Assembly (NCBI GenBank): GCA_020350725.1
Contig: CP070719.1
Location: forward strand, 522,463 to 550,122
DNA length: 27,660 bases
Origin: a bacterium
GTDB lineage: Bacteria; BMS3Abin14
Direction of reading: 5' to 3'
This document shows positions 15,862 to 23,449 of the stretch, in pieces (the stretch's first letter is position 1; the number at the start of each line of letters is the position of its first letter). The notes under the pieces were generated by a model. It searched no databases, had not been told where the DNA came from, and saw only the letters and a program-made list of their open reading frames with translations. The translations under genes were made by a program, and so were the position numbers.

Positions 15862-17958
15862 CTATCCTCTGTGAAGGATCGTGGTGTCGCCCCAGGTGAG
15901 GGTTTCGCCCGGGCGGAGCGTCCTCGTCCCCTTTACGGGCTGATTGTTGACGAGTACCGTCTCGCCCCCGATGGTCATGGGGACGGTCCCGCCGCCTTCG
16001 GCCAGGACCCTGGTGATCATGCGCGTGGCCTGGGAAGAGCCCTCCACCAGGAGGACGGGGTCCCGGCTCAGATTGTACTTCGTCAACCGGCCGGCGGCAA
16101 AGAGCCCCGCGGGGCCCAGGAGGGCCAGGAGAAGAAGAACCGGCGACCTCGCCCCCGATGTCCCGTAAAAGGATGCCCTGGGAGAGAAATAGGCACCCTC
16201 AATGGAGAGCTCACCGGAACCGGAGGAGAGGTTCAGCGCCACCGGCACCGCCGCCGCGGCGGTGAGGGGCGAGCGGTAACGGATGAGAACCTCCCTTGAG
16301 ATGTCGTCAGCGAATGCCTCGAAGAGTCTGGCCAGGTCGGAGGGGTTGGACGTGTAGACGCTGGTCCCGCCGGTTTTTCCGGCCATGGTCTCCAGGCGGT
16401 TCCTCCTGGCGTCCGGCCCCAGGCCCACGAAGAGCAGGCTTACCCCACCGTCCTGGGCCGCGAGCAGGGCCTCATCCATGGAGACAATGCCCCGGTTGGC
16501 CATGCCGTCGGTGAGAGTGATGACGACTCTCCTGCCCGGCTGGTTTTCCAACAGGGCTGTGCCCGATCTGATGGCATCGAAAAGGGCCGTGTGGCCGCCG
16601 GCCTTAAGCTCCGATACCTCGCGATAGAGCATGCTGGCGGGTATTCCCTCGGCGATCACTCTGACCTTGTCGCTGAACGAGATCAGGTTGACCCGGGCCG
16701 AGGGATGTATGGACTGGGTGAAACGGAAGATGGCGTCCTTGGCCTCCTGCAATTTGGCGCCGGTCATGCTCCGGCTTGTGTCGACGACAATGGATATCGT
16801 GAGGGGAACGTCCCTCGTCCCCCTCTTCAGATCCCTGACCTCGAGGAGGAGGGCCTCCCGGCCGCCTTCGGACACCTCCATAGTGTGAAAGCGGCCCGGG
16901 CGAAGGCTGCCGGGCAGGGATGCGTAAAGGTCCACCACGGGGAAGCCGGATGCGTCGATCTGGGTTATCCTGGCCTGTTCGTTGTCATCCGCACAGGCGT
17001 TACCCGGAATGGACACCGGACCGGCCAGGACCAGAACGGCCAGACAGAGGACGGTCGCCGCCCGCCCGGTTTTCAGGCCGGCTGCACTCACCCTGAAGAG
17101 GCTTCGGCCGATGCGGATGAGATCTCCGTGGGTAAGGCGTGCCGAGGTTCCGGATATCTTTCGGTCGTTCACCCTGCTTCCGAGAGGAGAGCCCATGTCC
17201 TCTATGACGGGGCCGCTGCTCCGGACAACGATCCTGGCGTGCTTGGGGGCCACACCGGCTTCGGTCAGGCGGACAGGGCAGCTTCCGTGACTTCCGATCA
17301 GGGTGCTCCTCCCTATGGGCAGTTCCGAGCCCCGGCCGGGTCCCTCGAGGATCTGAAGCCGCACGGAGGAGAGGACCCTCTCGGTCCAGGAGATGCCGAA
17401 ACCCATGGCCACTCCAAGGGCGATGAGGCCGAAGACAAGACTGGCCTGACCCATCATGGGCCTGAAGAGCTGCATGATGATGCCCCCCAGAGCACCGCCC
17501 GCCGCCCCCCCTGCGGCCGTCAGGAGCCACCGCGACCGTCTGGATGAGAAAGGCAGGGTGATGGCCGTCCCGACACCGATTCCGGTCAGCGCCCATCCGG
17601 CGCCGGCCCCGAGAGAAAGGGGAACGGCGATGCCGGTGGCTGACCCGCCCACCAGATGCTGGCCCAGTGCGGCAAACGATGTCTGGCCCAGATAGGCTCC
17701 CGCGGCCCCTCCCAGGGCGCCCAGGGAGCCTGAAGCGAGAATCCGGTAGAAAAAACGATCCCGCATCTGTGTCCACAGCTGTTCGAAGGCCGTCAGAAAG
17801 CCCGCGATGGTGCCGCCGAGGATGGAGCCGAAAAGCAGGCTGGTAGGCCCCCTGCTCAGGGGAAGGGAAAGGATCAGGCCAAGGGGAAATGCGGCGCACA
17901 GAGCAGCGCTGGCCCCGACAAGGCCCATCCGGAGGTTCCTGTTTCCGATGGCTTTCAT
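15862..17958 (-). CDS. Membrane protein with FHA, VWA and C-terminal FHA-like domains
   Basis: 698 aa. The N-terminus (about 10-190) is a glycine-rich block of several membrane spans. An FHA-like domain follows at about 198-292, then a hydrophobic segment at 300-317. Next is an extracytoplasmic VWA domain at about 385-555 with an intact MIDAS (DTSRS at 393-397, Thr457, Asp484). Another span lies at about 606-623. The tail (635-698) resembles the second half of an FHA domain (VNNQPVKGTRTLRPGETLTWGD). The first FHA lacks key residues: IGS for GR, APKH for SRRH, SPLGS for STNGT. It probably does not read phosphothreonine in the normal way. ATG 17958 overlaps the upstream stop (ATGA). The ligand of the VWA domain is unknown. 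The architecture suggests a transmembrane assembly or sensor in the kinase pathway. Confidence 0.85.
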   Translation of the reverse strand: MKAIGNRNLRMGLVGASAALCAAFPLGLILSLPLSRGPTSLLFGSILGGTIAGFLTAFEQLWTQMRDRFFYRILASGSLGALGGAAGAYLGQTSFAALGQHLVGGSATGIAVPLSLGAGAGWALTGIGVGTAITLPFSSRRSRWLLTAAGGAAGGALGGIIMQLFRPMMGQASLVFGLIALGVAMGFGISWTERVLSSVRLQILEGPGRGSELPIGRSTLIGSHGSCPVRLTEAGVAPKHARIVVRSSGPVIEDMGSPLGSRVNDRKISGTSARLTHGDLIRIGRSLFRVSAAGLKTGRAATVLCLAVLVLAGPVSIPGNACADDNEQARITQIDASGFPVVDLYASLPGSLRPGRFHTMEVSEGGREALLLEVRDLKRGTRDVPLTISIVVDTSRSMTGAKLQEAKDAIFRFTQSIHPSARVNLISFSDKVRVIAEGIPASMLYREVSELKAGGHTALFDAIRSGTALLENQPGRRVVITLTDGMANRGIVSMDEALLAAQDGGVSLLFVGLGPDARRNRLETMAGKTGGTSVYTSNPSDLARLFEAFADDISREVLIRYRSPLTAAAAVPVALNLSSGSGELSIEGAYFSPRASFYGTSGARSPVLLLLALLGPAGLFAAGRLTKYNLSRDPVLLVEGSSQATRMITRVLAEGGGTVPMTIGGETVLVNNQPVKGTRTLRPGETLTWGDTTILHRG

Positions 17959-18392
17959 ACCGTTCCCCCTTCCGGCTGTCCGCGGTGGAACACGGCCTTC
18001 AGGCGGCCCAGATAGATGGTGTCGCCCTCGGCCAGCGTCACCTTTTCGCCCGGCTGGATCCTCTCCCGGTTGACGATGGTTCCGTTCGTACTGCCCAGGT
18101 CCTGAAGGCGGAATTCGTCCTCGAGGCACTCAATGATGAGGTGACGGCGGGAGACACCCAGTTCGTGTCCGCCGTGGACAGCGAGGTCCACGTCAGGGTG
18201 GATGCTCTCCGATGGGTCCAGCCGTCCAAAAAGGGTCTCCTCTCCGAAAAGGTCGAGGCGGCTCCCGTCCTCCAGGGAGAGGTAGGCGGCCGGTCCTGCT
18301 GCCAGAGCCGCCTCCGCATCCTCCTCCGCGCACTCCGGACAGTTTTTCATCCCCTTTTCCAGTTCCATTTGACATTTCGGGCACTCGTTCAT
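17955..18392 (-). CDS. Zinc-ribbon plus FHA-domain protein
   Basis: 145 aa. The N-terminal two-CXXC zinc ribbon (CPKC at 4-7, CPEC at 18-21) precedes an FHA domain with canonical motifs LFGRLDP, VSRRHLII and LGSTNGTIVN. It is probably a cytoplasmic phosphothreonine-binding adaptor. ATG 18392 has a strong GGAGGTGG SD about 4 nt upstream. The longer frame start is not supported. First gene of a two-gene unit, it overlaps the FHA/VWA gene by 4 bp. A TGGC-N7-TTGC sigma54 promoter candidate lies about 50 bp upstream. Confidence 0.9.
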   Translation of the reverse strand: MNECPKCQMELEKGMKNCPECAEEDAEAALAAGPAAYLSLEDGSRLDLFGEETLFGRLDPSESIHPDVDLAVHGGHELGVSRRHLIIECLEDEFRLQDLGSTNGTIVNRERIQPGEKVTLAEGDTIYLGRLKAVFHRGQPEGGTV

Positions 18393-18439
18393 GGTCCACC
18401 TCCGAATTTGAATTCTGGTCTCATTCCGATGATCACAGG

Positions 18440-18454
18440 GCAAGAAGGGGGCCA
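18440..18454 (-). promoter_or_regulatory. Candidate sigma54 (-24/-12) promoter
   Basis: Read on the minus strand, TGGC (18454-18451) is followed after exactly 7 nt by TTGC (18443-18440), the invariant core of sigma54 promoters. Transcription would start near 18429 and give a leader of about 37 nt before the zinc-ribbon/FHA start at 18392. A GAFTGA-containing sigma54 activator with an FHA domain is encoded 1.4 kb away at 19824-21101, which strengthens the call. Confidence 0.6.
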
Positions 18455-18605
18455 GAATTGCAGAGGGTAAAGTGAAAAGAAGAAAGTGAGAAAAAACAGC
18501 GAGTTAGACTGACATGCCAAAAGAAAACCTGCCCTCTCGACCCCGGGTAAAGCGTTTGGAAATTGGACGGGTGTTCGGGGATAGGACAGACGCAGGGAGA
18601 AATAA

Positions 18606-18960
18606 GTCCAGAGTCCAGGGTCCAGCGTCCAGAGGGGGCGAAGAGCGGACGCGGGGACGCGGGGACACGGAAATGCGAGGGGGTGAAGGAGGAAGGATAT
18701 ATAGTGCTAAGAGATAAGTGATAAGAGATAAGTCTACTGAGCTGTTAGTTATCACATATCGCTTAATTCTTAGGACTCAGCTCTCAGTTCCCGGTTCTCA
18801 GCTCTCCTTTCTTCAAACCTGAGAACCAGGTTTTCGAATCACCAATCACGAATCACCAATCACGGAAGTTAAATTTTGGATTTTGGATTCGTTTCCGAAT
18901 CACTAATCACGAGTCACAAATCACGGCTTTTTTTTACTGGAAACTGTGAACCGTCTTTAC
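18606..18960 (+). repeat. Heptamer repeat island C
   Basis: The 720-bp gap between the divergent genes at 18392 and 19113 is mostly this island. In order it has GTCCAGA/GTCCAGG/GTCCAGC/GTCCAGA, then GACGCGGG units, GATAAGT/GATAAGA/GATAAGT, CTCAGCT/CTCAGTT/CCCGGTT/CTCAGCT, and GAATCAC/CAATCAC arrays. TTTTGGA words, a second GAATCAC/TAATCAC/GAGTCAC/AAATCAC array and ACTGTGAACCGT close it. The block from GTCCAGA to GAATCAC is nearly colinear with island F (22901-23290). No gene is seen inside it. Confidence 0.9.
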
Positions 18961-19112
18961 CTGATTAAAGTGGCCCCTTTCCGTTAATTGTGGTAGCTTT
19001 CAGCGGACGCTGCCGTGGGTCGACGCATCTCCTCCACGGCCCTTGCCTTATACTCAGAGGAGACGATCCCGGGTCCGAAGCCGGGCCTGAAGAGAATGCG
19101 AGGGAGATATAT

Positions 19113-19364
19113 ATGAGCGACGATCGGATAAAATTCGAAGAGTGCCCCGTGTGCTCCGGCTGCCACGAGTTCGTCCTGGATGTCCATCGCAAATCCATCC
19201 AGGTCGTCATCTCGCCGGACAGGGAGACCGATACCGCCTTTACCAAAGCCGACGTGTTGTTCACCTGTCCCGATAAGGACCAGACATTCGAAGCGGAGGT
19301 CACCCTCCTCCACAGGCCTTACGAATACATCAAGTCGGTGGAGGTCAAATCCGAGGACGACTGA
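19113..19364 (+). CDS. Small soluble Cys-containing protein, unrecognised
   Basis: 83 aa. No signal peptide or membrane span is visible. An N-terminal CPVCSGCH cluster and a lone Cys in FTCPDKDQ suggest a small metal-binding (zinc-like) domain. The rest is beta-rich and acidic, ending KSEDD. CSGCH matches a heme motif by letter, but without an export signal heme attachment is unlikely. ATG 19113 has GAGGGAG 6-7 nt upstream. The longer upstream frame is unsupported. The gene stands alone, flanked on both sides by heptamer islands in the same orientation. Function unknown. Confidence 0.7.
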   Translation: MSDDRIKFEECPVCSGCHEFVLDVHRKSIQVVISPDRETDTAFTKADVLFTCPDKDQTFEAEVTLLHRPYEYIKSVEVKSEDD

Positions 19365-19400
19365 GCCGGAATAATGTCGGCAGGGAGACCGAGAGGCTAG

Positions 19401-19770
19401 GACGCGGGGAGCGATGTGCCCAGAGTCCAGAGGCCAGCGTCCAGAAGGGGAGCATGGGTGAGGGGGAAAGGATATATAGTTCTAAGAGATAAGTGATAAG
19501 AGATAAGTGTACTGATCACTTAGTAATTAGGACTCAGCTCTCAGTTCACAGTTAGTACCTGGAACGTGGAACTTGCATCACCAGCAACGGGGACGCGGGG
19601 ACGCGAGGACGCGGAGGAAAGGCGGTTGTCATTGCGAACCACTAACCGGGTGAAGCAATCTATAACCGGGAACTGTGAACGGAGAACTGTGAACTAGTCT
19701 TTTCGAATCACTAATCACGAGTCACAAATCACAGCGGTTTTCCAACGGCAAACTGCAAACCGAAAACTCT
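19401..19770 (+). repeat. Heptamer repeat island D
   Basis: It fills the 435-bp gap between the convergent genes ending at 19364 and 19824; no gene is visible in it. Modules in order are GACGCGG, GTCCAGA/GGCCAGC/GTCCAGA, GGATATATAG, GATAAGT/GATAAGA/GATAAGT, TTAGGACTCAG, TCAGTTCACAG, GTACCTGGAACG, GACGCGGG repeats and the hairpin element (19624-19667). ACTGTGA, GAATCAC/TAATCAC/GAGTCAC/AAATCAC and CGGTTTTCCAAC follow. Confidence 0.9.
19624..19667 (+). repeat. Hairpin-forming interspersed repeat, copy 2
   Basis: GGTT (19624-19627) and ATTGC (19631-19635) can pair with GCAAT (19655-19659) and AACC (19664-19667). It shares GCGGTTGTCATTGCGAACC with copy 3 and, inverted, with copy 1. It is embedded within island D. 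Confidence 0.7.
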
Positions 19771-19799
19771 CCTTTGGATTTCGTGCCCAGAATCTGGGA

Positions 19800-19847
19800 T
19801 CAGATCCTGTACTGCTTCATCTTTCAGATCCTGTACTGCTTCATCTT
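19800..19847. repeat. 24-bp perfect tandem duplication at a gene 3' end
   Basis: Bases 19800-19823 and 19824-19847 are identical. Read on the minus strand each copy encodes K-M-K-Q-Y-R-I-stop, so the last eight codons of the sigma54-activator gene, stop included, are duplicated directly after the real stop. Confidence 0.95.
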
Positions 19848-21101
19848 AGCGTACAGCGTGGAGGGCGCGATGCCTAACAGGCGGGCGGCCTTTCGCTTGT
19901 TGCCGCCGGCCCTGTCCAGGGCCTCCCGGATGGCCTGGGCCTCGGCGTCGCGGATGCTTCCGCCCCCTGCCTCTCCCCCGCCCCCCCCGAGGGGGGGGAG
20001 GTCGTCCACCGTGATGGTGTCCCCGGTGGTGAGGGCCACCGAGGTCTCCAGGACGTTTTTGAGTTCCCGCACGTTGCCCGGCCAGTTGTAGGCCTTCAGG
20101 GCCCTCTCGGCATCCCTCTCCAGGCGGGCCTTTTTGCCCGACCTTCCGGAGATCTCGACCAGGAGGTGGGCGGCGAGGGCGGGGATGTCCTCCGGGCGCT
20201 CACGGAGGGGGGGGAGCTTGACCCTGGCCGCCGACACCCTGAAATACAGATCCTGGCGGAAGGTGCCGTCCCTGACCTGCTTTTCGAGGTCCCGGTTCGT
20301 GGCCGCGACGAACCGGATATCCGTGTGGCGGACCCCGTCGGTTCCCAGACGCCTGAACTCCCTCCTGTCCAGGAGGCGGAGCAGCTTCGGCTGCAGGGTT
20401 GGGGGGAGTTCGCCGATCTCGTCCAGGAAGAGCGTTCCCCCCTCGGCCTGTTCCACCGCTCCGGCCCGATCCTCGGTGGCGCCGGTGAAGGCACCCTTCC
20501 GGTGGCCGAAGAGCTCGCTCTCCATGAGCTCCGAGGGAACGGTGGAGCAGTCGAAGACGACGAAGGGCCCCCTGGCCCTTGATCCGTGATCGTGGAGGGC
20601 CCTGGCGGCCAGCTCCTTGCCCGTCCCCGTCTCCCCGTCGATGAGGACCGTGACGTCGTGGACGGCGAGTTTCGAAAGCAGGGAGAAGGCCTCCCGCATG
20701 GGACCGCTCTGCCCCACCATGTCCCCGAACCGGGTGAGTTTTCCGGCCTTCGGGTCGATGGTCTCGCTGCTGAGCTGAAAGCCCAGAACGCTCTTGCCCA
20801 GGGTGATGATCGAACCCGCCTTGAGGTAGGCCCGATCCACACGCACACCGTCGAGTTGTGTTCCGTTGGTGCTTCCGAGATCCTGGAGGAGGAACCCCTC
20901 CGAGGTCCTGGAGATCTCCGAATGTCTCCTGGAAACGGTGGGGTCGTTCAGGCGCAGTCCGGCTTCCTCGTGGGTCCCGATGACCAGGACTCCCTCCTCG
21001 AGGGTGACGGCCCGGCCCCTGTCAGGACCTTCGGTCACCTGAAGAGTGGCTCTCTCGATCCGGACGGTGCTTTTACCTGGTATGCGCCGGGTCATGGTCA
21101 T
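19824..21101 (-). CDS. Sigma54-dependent activator with N-terminal FHA domain
   Basis: 425 aa. The FHA domain is at about residues 13-108 (IGTHEEA, VSRRHSEI, LGSTNGTQLD). The AAA+ sigma54-interaction domain is at about 127-355, with Walker A GETGTGKE (156-163), the GAFTGA loop (203-208), Walker B GGTLFLDE and the R-finger region (FRQDLYFRV). A Gly-rich linker (372-381) leads to a Fis-type HTH (401-421, NKRKAARLLGIAPSTLYAKM). FHA-type activators are controlled by threonine phosphorylation instead of by a response-regulator aspartate. The start is uncertain: ATG 21101 or 21095 fits the domain boundary but has no clear SD. The longer frame would begin in repeat sequence. The linker is encoded by adjacent C8 and G8 runs. 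It stands alone between islands D and E. Confidence 0.92.
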   Translation of the reverse strand: MTMTRRIPGKSTVRIERATLQVTEGPDRGRAVTLEEGVLVIGTHEEAGLRLNDPTVSRRHSEISRTSEGFLLQDLGSTNGTQLDGVRVDRAYLKAGSIITLGKSVLGFQLSSETIDPKAGKLTRFGDMVGQSGPMREAFSLLSKLAVHDVTVLIDGETGTGKELAARALHDHGSRARGPFVVFDCSTVPSELMESELFGHRKGAFTGATEDRAGAVEQAEGGTLFLDEIGELPPTLQPKLLRLLDRREFRRLGTDGVRHTDIRFVAATNRDLEKQVRDGTFRQDLYFRVSAARVKLPPLRERPEDIPALAAHLLVEISGRSGKKARLERDAERALKAYNWPGNVRELKNVLETSVALTTGDTITVDDLPPLGGGGGEAGGGSIRDAEAQAIREALDRAGGNKRKAARLLGIAPSTLYAKMKQYRI

Positions 21102-21207
21102 GGGTGAAAGAATACCGAAGACAGTGGTCTTAATAAAGGATTTCCTTGATCTCCAAAGTGCCCGATCAAGAGTCCATACACCTTCACGGAAGCTGCGGCG
21201 GGAAAGA

Positions 21208-21510
21208 CGGACGCGGGGACGGGAGGAGAGATGAGTCCAGAGTCCAGAGACCAGCGTCCAGAGGGGATGCATTGGCGAGGGGGAGAGAAACAGGCGCGGG
21301 GAGACGGGGAGAGGGGGCGATAGGGCGAAGGGGCGATAATCAAGTTCCCAGTTTCCGGTTCACAGTTCACAGATAGTACCTGGAACGAGGAGCGTGCATC
21401 ACCGGACGCGGGGAGAAAAGGCGGTTGTCATTGCGAACCGTCACTTGAGAGAAGCAATCTCTAACCGGGAACAGTGAACCGTGAACTGTGAACTGTCTTT
21501 TCGGATTTAA
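21208..21510 (+). repeat. Heptamer repeat island E
   Basis: The 484-bp gap between divergent genes (21101 and 21586) holds this island and no visible gene. Modules are GACGCGGGGAC, GTCCAGA/GTCCAGA/GACCAGC/GTCCAGA, GGGCGATAGGGCGAAGGGGCGATA, TTTCCGGTTCACAGTTCACAG, GTACCTGGAACG and GGACGCGGGG. The hairpin element (21423-21466), AGTGAACCGTGAACTGTGAACTGTC and TTTTCGGATTT follow. It lacks the GATAAGT module of the neighbouring islands. Confidence 0.88.
21423..21466 (+). repeat. Hairpin-forming interspersed repeat, copy 3
   Basis: GGTT (21423-21426) and ATTGC (21430-21434) can pair with GCAAT (21454-21458) and AACC (21463-21466), as in copy 2. The centre of the element differs from the other copies while the stems are kept. 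Confidence 0.7.
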
Positions 21511-21585
21511 GGCATTATCAAGCGCCCGAAAACCAGTCCCTGATTCCACATTGACCCCATTGTGAGCGTCTGTTACAAAGGCCCG

Positions 21586-21843
21586 ATGGCATATTCCGCC
21601 AACTCCCCCGTCCTCCTTGCCGTCCTCCTGTCGGCGACCTTCGTCCTGACACTGCCCTTCGGGGCCTGGCGGGCCAGGTGCCGGAAGTTCACCCTGAAAT
21701 GGTGGCTTGCCATCCACCTGATCATTCCGGTGATCATCCTCATGCGAATGTGGGGCGGCTTCTCCTATTCCTACATCCCCCTGTTCCTGGCGTCCACCGT
21801 CCTGGGCCAGATCGCCGGGGGGAAGATCAAACAGTACAAGTAG
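21586..21843 (+). CDS. Small multi-span membrane protein, unrecognised
   Basis: 85 aa with probably three hydrophobic segments (about residues 9-28, 42-58 and 62-75) and a basic C-terminus (GGKIKQYK). No family recognised. ATG 21586 has AAAGG 4 nt upstream. An in-frame GTG at 21562 is possible but less supported. It lies 62 bp before the nucleoside-recognition membrane protein gene on the same strand, so the two may be an operon and act together at the membrane. Confidence 0.7.
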   Translation: MAYSANSPVLLAVLLSATFVLTLPFGAWRARCRKFTLKWWLAIHLIIPVIILMRMWGGFSYSYIPLFLASTVLGQIAGGKIKQYK

Positions 21844-21905
21844 CCGGGAGACAGGGACCGGGCGTTCAGGACTCAGGAGGAACCATTGGCTGGAGGGGTC
21901 CCAGA

Positions 21906-22880
21906 TTGACCCGGTCTGAACAGCTTTCAGGCAGCCCGCACCTCCCCGTGCCCGCCAGGATAAGGAACAGCGGGAGGAGGGGCTTCGCCTCCGGCCTGGC
22001 TACCGCCTGGATCATGGTCAAGATCATGGTACCCACCATCGTCCTTGTCCAGATCCTCCGGGCTGCCGGTATTCTGGAAATCCTTTCCAGCGCGGCGGCA
22101 CCGTTCATGAAGTACTTCGGCCTCCCGGGTGAGGCGGCCCTCGCCCTCATCACCGGTGCGGTGGTGAACATCTATGCCTGTATCGCGGTGGCCGTCAATA
22201 TCCCCATGACTGCCAAATCCATGACCATACTGGCTGTCATGGTCCTCATCGCCCACAACCTCATTGTGGAGACCGCCGTCCAGAGCAAGGCGGGGACGCC
22301 GGCCGCCCTCATGCTGGCGGTCCGGCTGTCGGCTTCCTGGATCGCCGGTCTGGTCTTCGCCGCCATCATCCCGGACGAAGGGACCTTCCTCAACCTTGCT
22401 GTCTCCACTCAGTCCCCGCGGGGCGTGGGCCAGGTGATCCTGAGCAACGCGGTTTCCCTGGCCAAGATCGCAATCATCATTATTACCCTCCTTCTCCTGA
22501 CTGAGATCCTGAGGGAGTTCGGGGTCATGGACCGGTTCATGACCGCCCTTAACCGCCCCATGAGAGTCCTCGGAATGGACCGGAAGACGTCCTTTATCGC
22601 GGCGGTGGGACTTGTCCTCGGCCTGACCTACGGTGCCGGATTGATCATCGACGAGGCGAAGAAGAACCCCTTCACCCGTCGGGAGATCCTGGCCACCAAC
22701 GTTTTCCTGGGGACCAACCACGCCCTCATCGAGGACTCCCTTCTCTTCGCTGTGGTGGGAGCGAGCCTGCCGTGGATCGTACTGGGCCGGCTGGCCTTCG
22801 GGTCCGTTTACCTGCGGGCTGTGATGCCGGTGATCAAGAGGTGTGTGAAGGACGAACCGGAGTCCATCCGCCTCCGCTAG
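21906..22880 (+). CDS. Nucleoside-recognition (Gate) domain membrane protein
   Basis: 324 aa with about eight membrane spans. Two related halves carry the Gate-type pattern, with VLVQILRAAGILEILSSAAAPF and ILTEILREFGVMDRFMTAL-like helices and the polar NVFLGTNHALIEDSLL segment. This pattern is typical of the nucleoside-recognition/SpmA-like family. The transported substrate is unknown. No ATG fits the N-terminus. I chose TTG 21906 because GGAGGGG lies 7 nt upstream. ATG 22014 would cut into the first span. The gene is flanked by islands E and F. Confidence 0.8.
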   Translation: MTRSEQLSGSPHLPVPARIRNSGRRGFASGLATAWIMVKIMVPTIVLVQILRAAGILEILSSAAAPFMKYFGLPGEAALALITGAVVNIYACIAVAVNIPMTAKSMTILAVMVLIAHNLIVETAVQSKAGTPAALMLAVRLSASWIAGLVFAAIIPDEGTFLNLAVSTQSPRGVGQVILSNAVSLAKIAIIIITLLLLTEILREFGVMDRFMTALNRPMRVLGMDRKTSFIAAVGLVLGLTYGAGLIIDEAKKNPFTRREILATNVFLGTNHALIEDSLLFAVVGASLPWIVLGRLAFGSVYLRAVMPVIKRCVKDEPESIRLR

Positions 22881-22900
22881 GACCTGCGGCAGACAGGGAC

Positions 22901-23290
22901 ATGGGGCGCGGGGAGAGATGAGTCCAGAGGCCAGAGTCCAGCGTCCAGAGGGAGCGCAGGGGCGAGGGGACGAAGGAGGAAGGATATATAGTTCTAAGAG
23001 ATAAGTGATAAGAGATAAGTTTATTGAGCTGTTACTTATCACATATCACTGAGTACTTAGGACTCAGCTCTCAGTTCCCGGTTCTCAACTCTCCTTTCTT
23101 CAACCCTGAGAACCAGCTTTTCGAATCACGAATCACAAATCACGAATCACGGCGGTTTCCCAACAGGGAACTGTGAACCGTGAACTGGGAACGGTCTTTT
23201 TGGATTTGGGACTTTGGATTTTGGATTCCATACCGAATACCGAGTCACGAATCACAGCGGTTTTCCAACTGGAAACTGTGAACTTGCTTT
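22901..23290 (+). repeat. Heptamer repeat island F
   Basis: It fills most of the 569-bp gap before the rubredoxin gene; no gene is seen in it. The order is GTCCAGA/GGCCAGA/GTCCAGC/GTCCAGA, GGATATATAG, GATAAGT/GATAAGA/GATAAGT, ACTTATCACATATCAC, TTAGGACTCAG and CTCAGTT/CCCGGTT/CTCAACT. GAATCAC/GAATCAC/AAATCAC arrays, ACTGTGA/ACCGTGA/ACTGGGA, TTTGGAT/TTGGGAC/TTTGGAT/TTTGGAT and GAGTCACGAATCACAG follow. Its first two thirds are nearly colinear with island C, with few substitutions. Confidence 0.9.
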
Positions 23291-23356
23291 TTTCCCCTTG
23301 CCCCATGCCTAACGGGACTTACATTTGGTATGGAAGCAACCTGAAACCATTACACC

Positions 23357-23385
23357 TTGACACGCAGCCGGGTATGGGAAAGAAT
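23357..23385 (+). promoter_or_regulatory. Candidate sigma70 promoter of the rubredoxin-FDP operon
   Basis: A perfect -35 TTGACA (23357-23362) is followed after 17 nt by AAGAAT (23380-23385), 4/6 to the -10 consensus. It lies about 65 bp before the rubredoxin ATG and just after island F. Confidence 0.55.
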
Positions 23386-23449
23386 GCATCTTCGAGTGGG
23401 GGCCGATTCCCCGGCATATTCACGGAAACCCTTTAACAGGAGGAGTGAG

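Noticed and set aside
19143-19166. CSGCH in the 83-aa protein as a cytochrome c heme site
   Set aside because: The protein has no signal peptide, so it should remain in the cytoplasm where heme c is not attached.
21551-21579. TTGACC-17-TACAAA as a promoter for the gene at 21586
   Set aside because: Transcription would begin at about the start codon, in conflict with the SD-like AAAGG used to choose that start.
21927-23042. 371-codon minus-strand ORF opposite the nucleoside-recognition gene
   Set aside because: It starts in island F and runs antisense to a clear membrane protein. The His/Asp/Gly-rich composition is that of a shadow.
18606-23290. Repeat islands considered as CRISPR arrays
   Set aside because: Units are 7 nt, directly adjacent, differ between modules and have no unique spacers; no cas genes are present.
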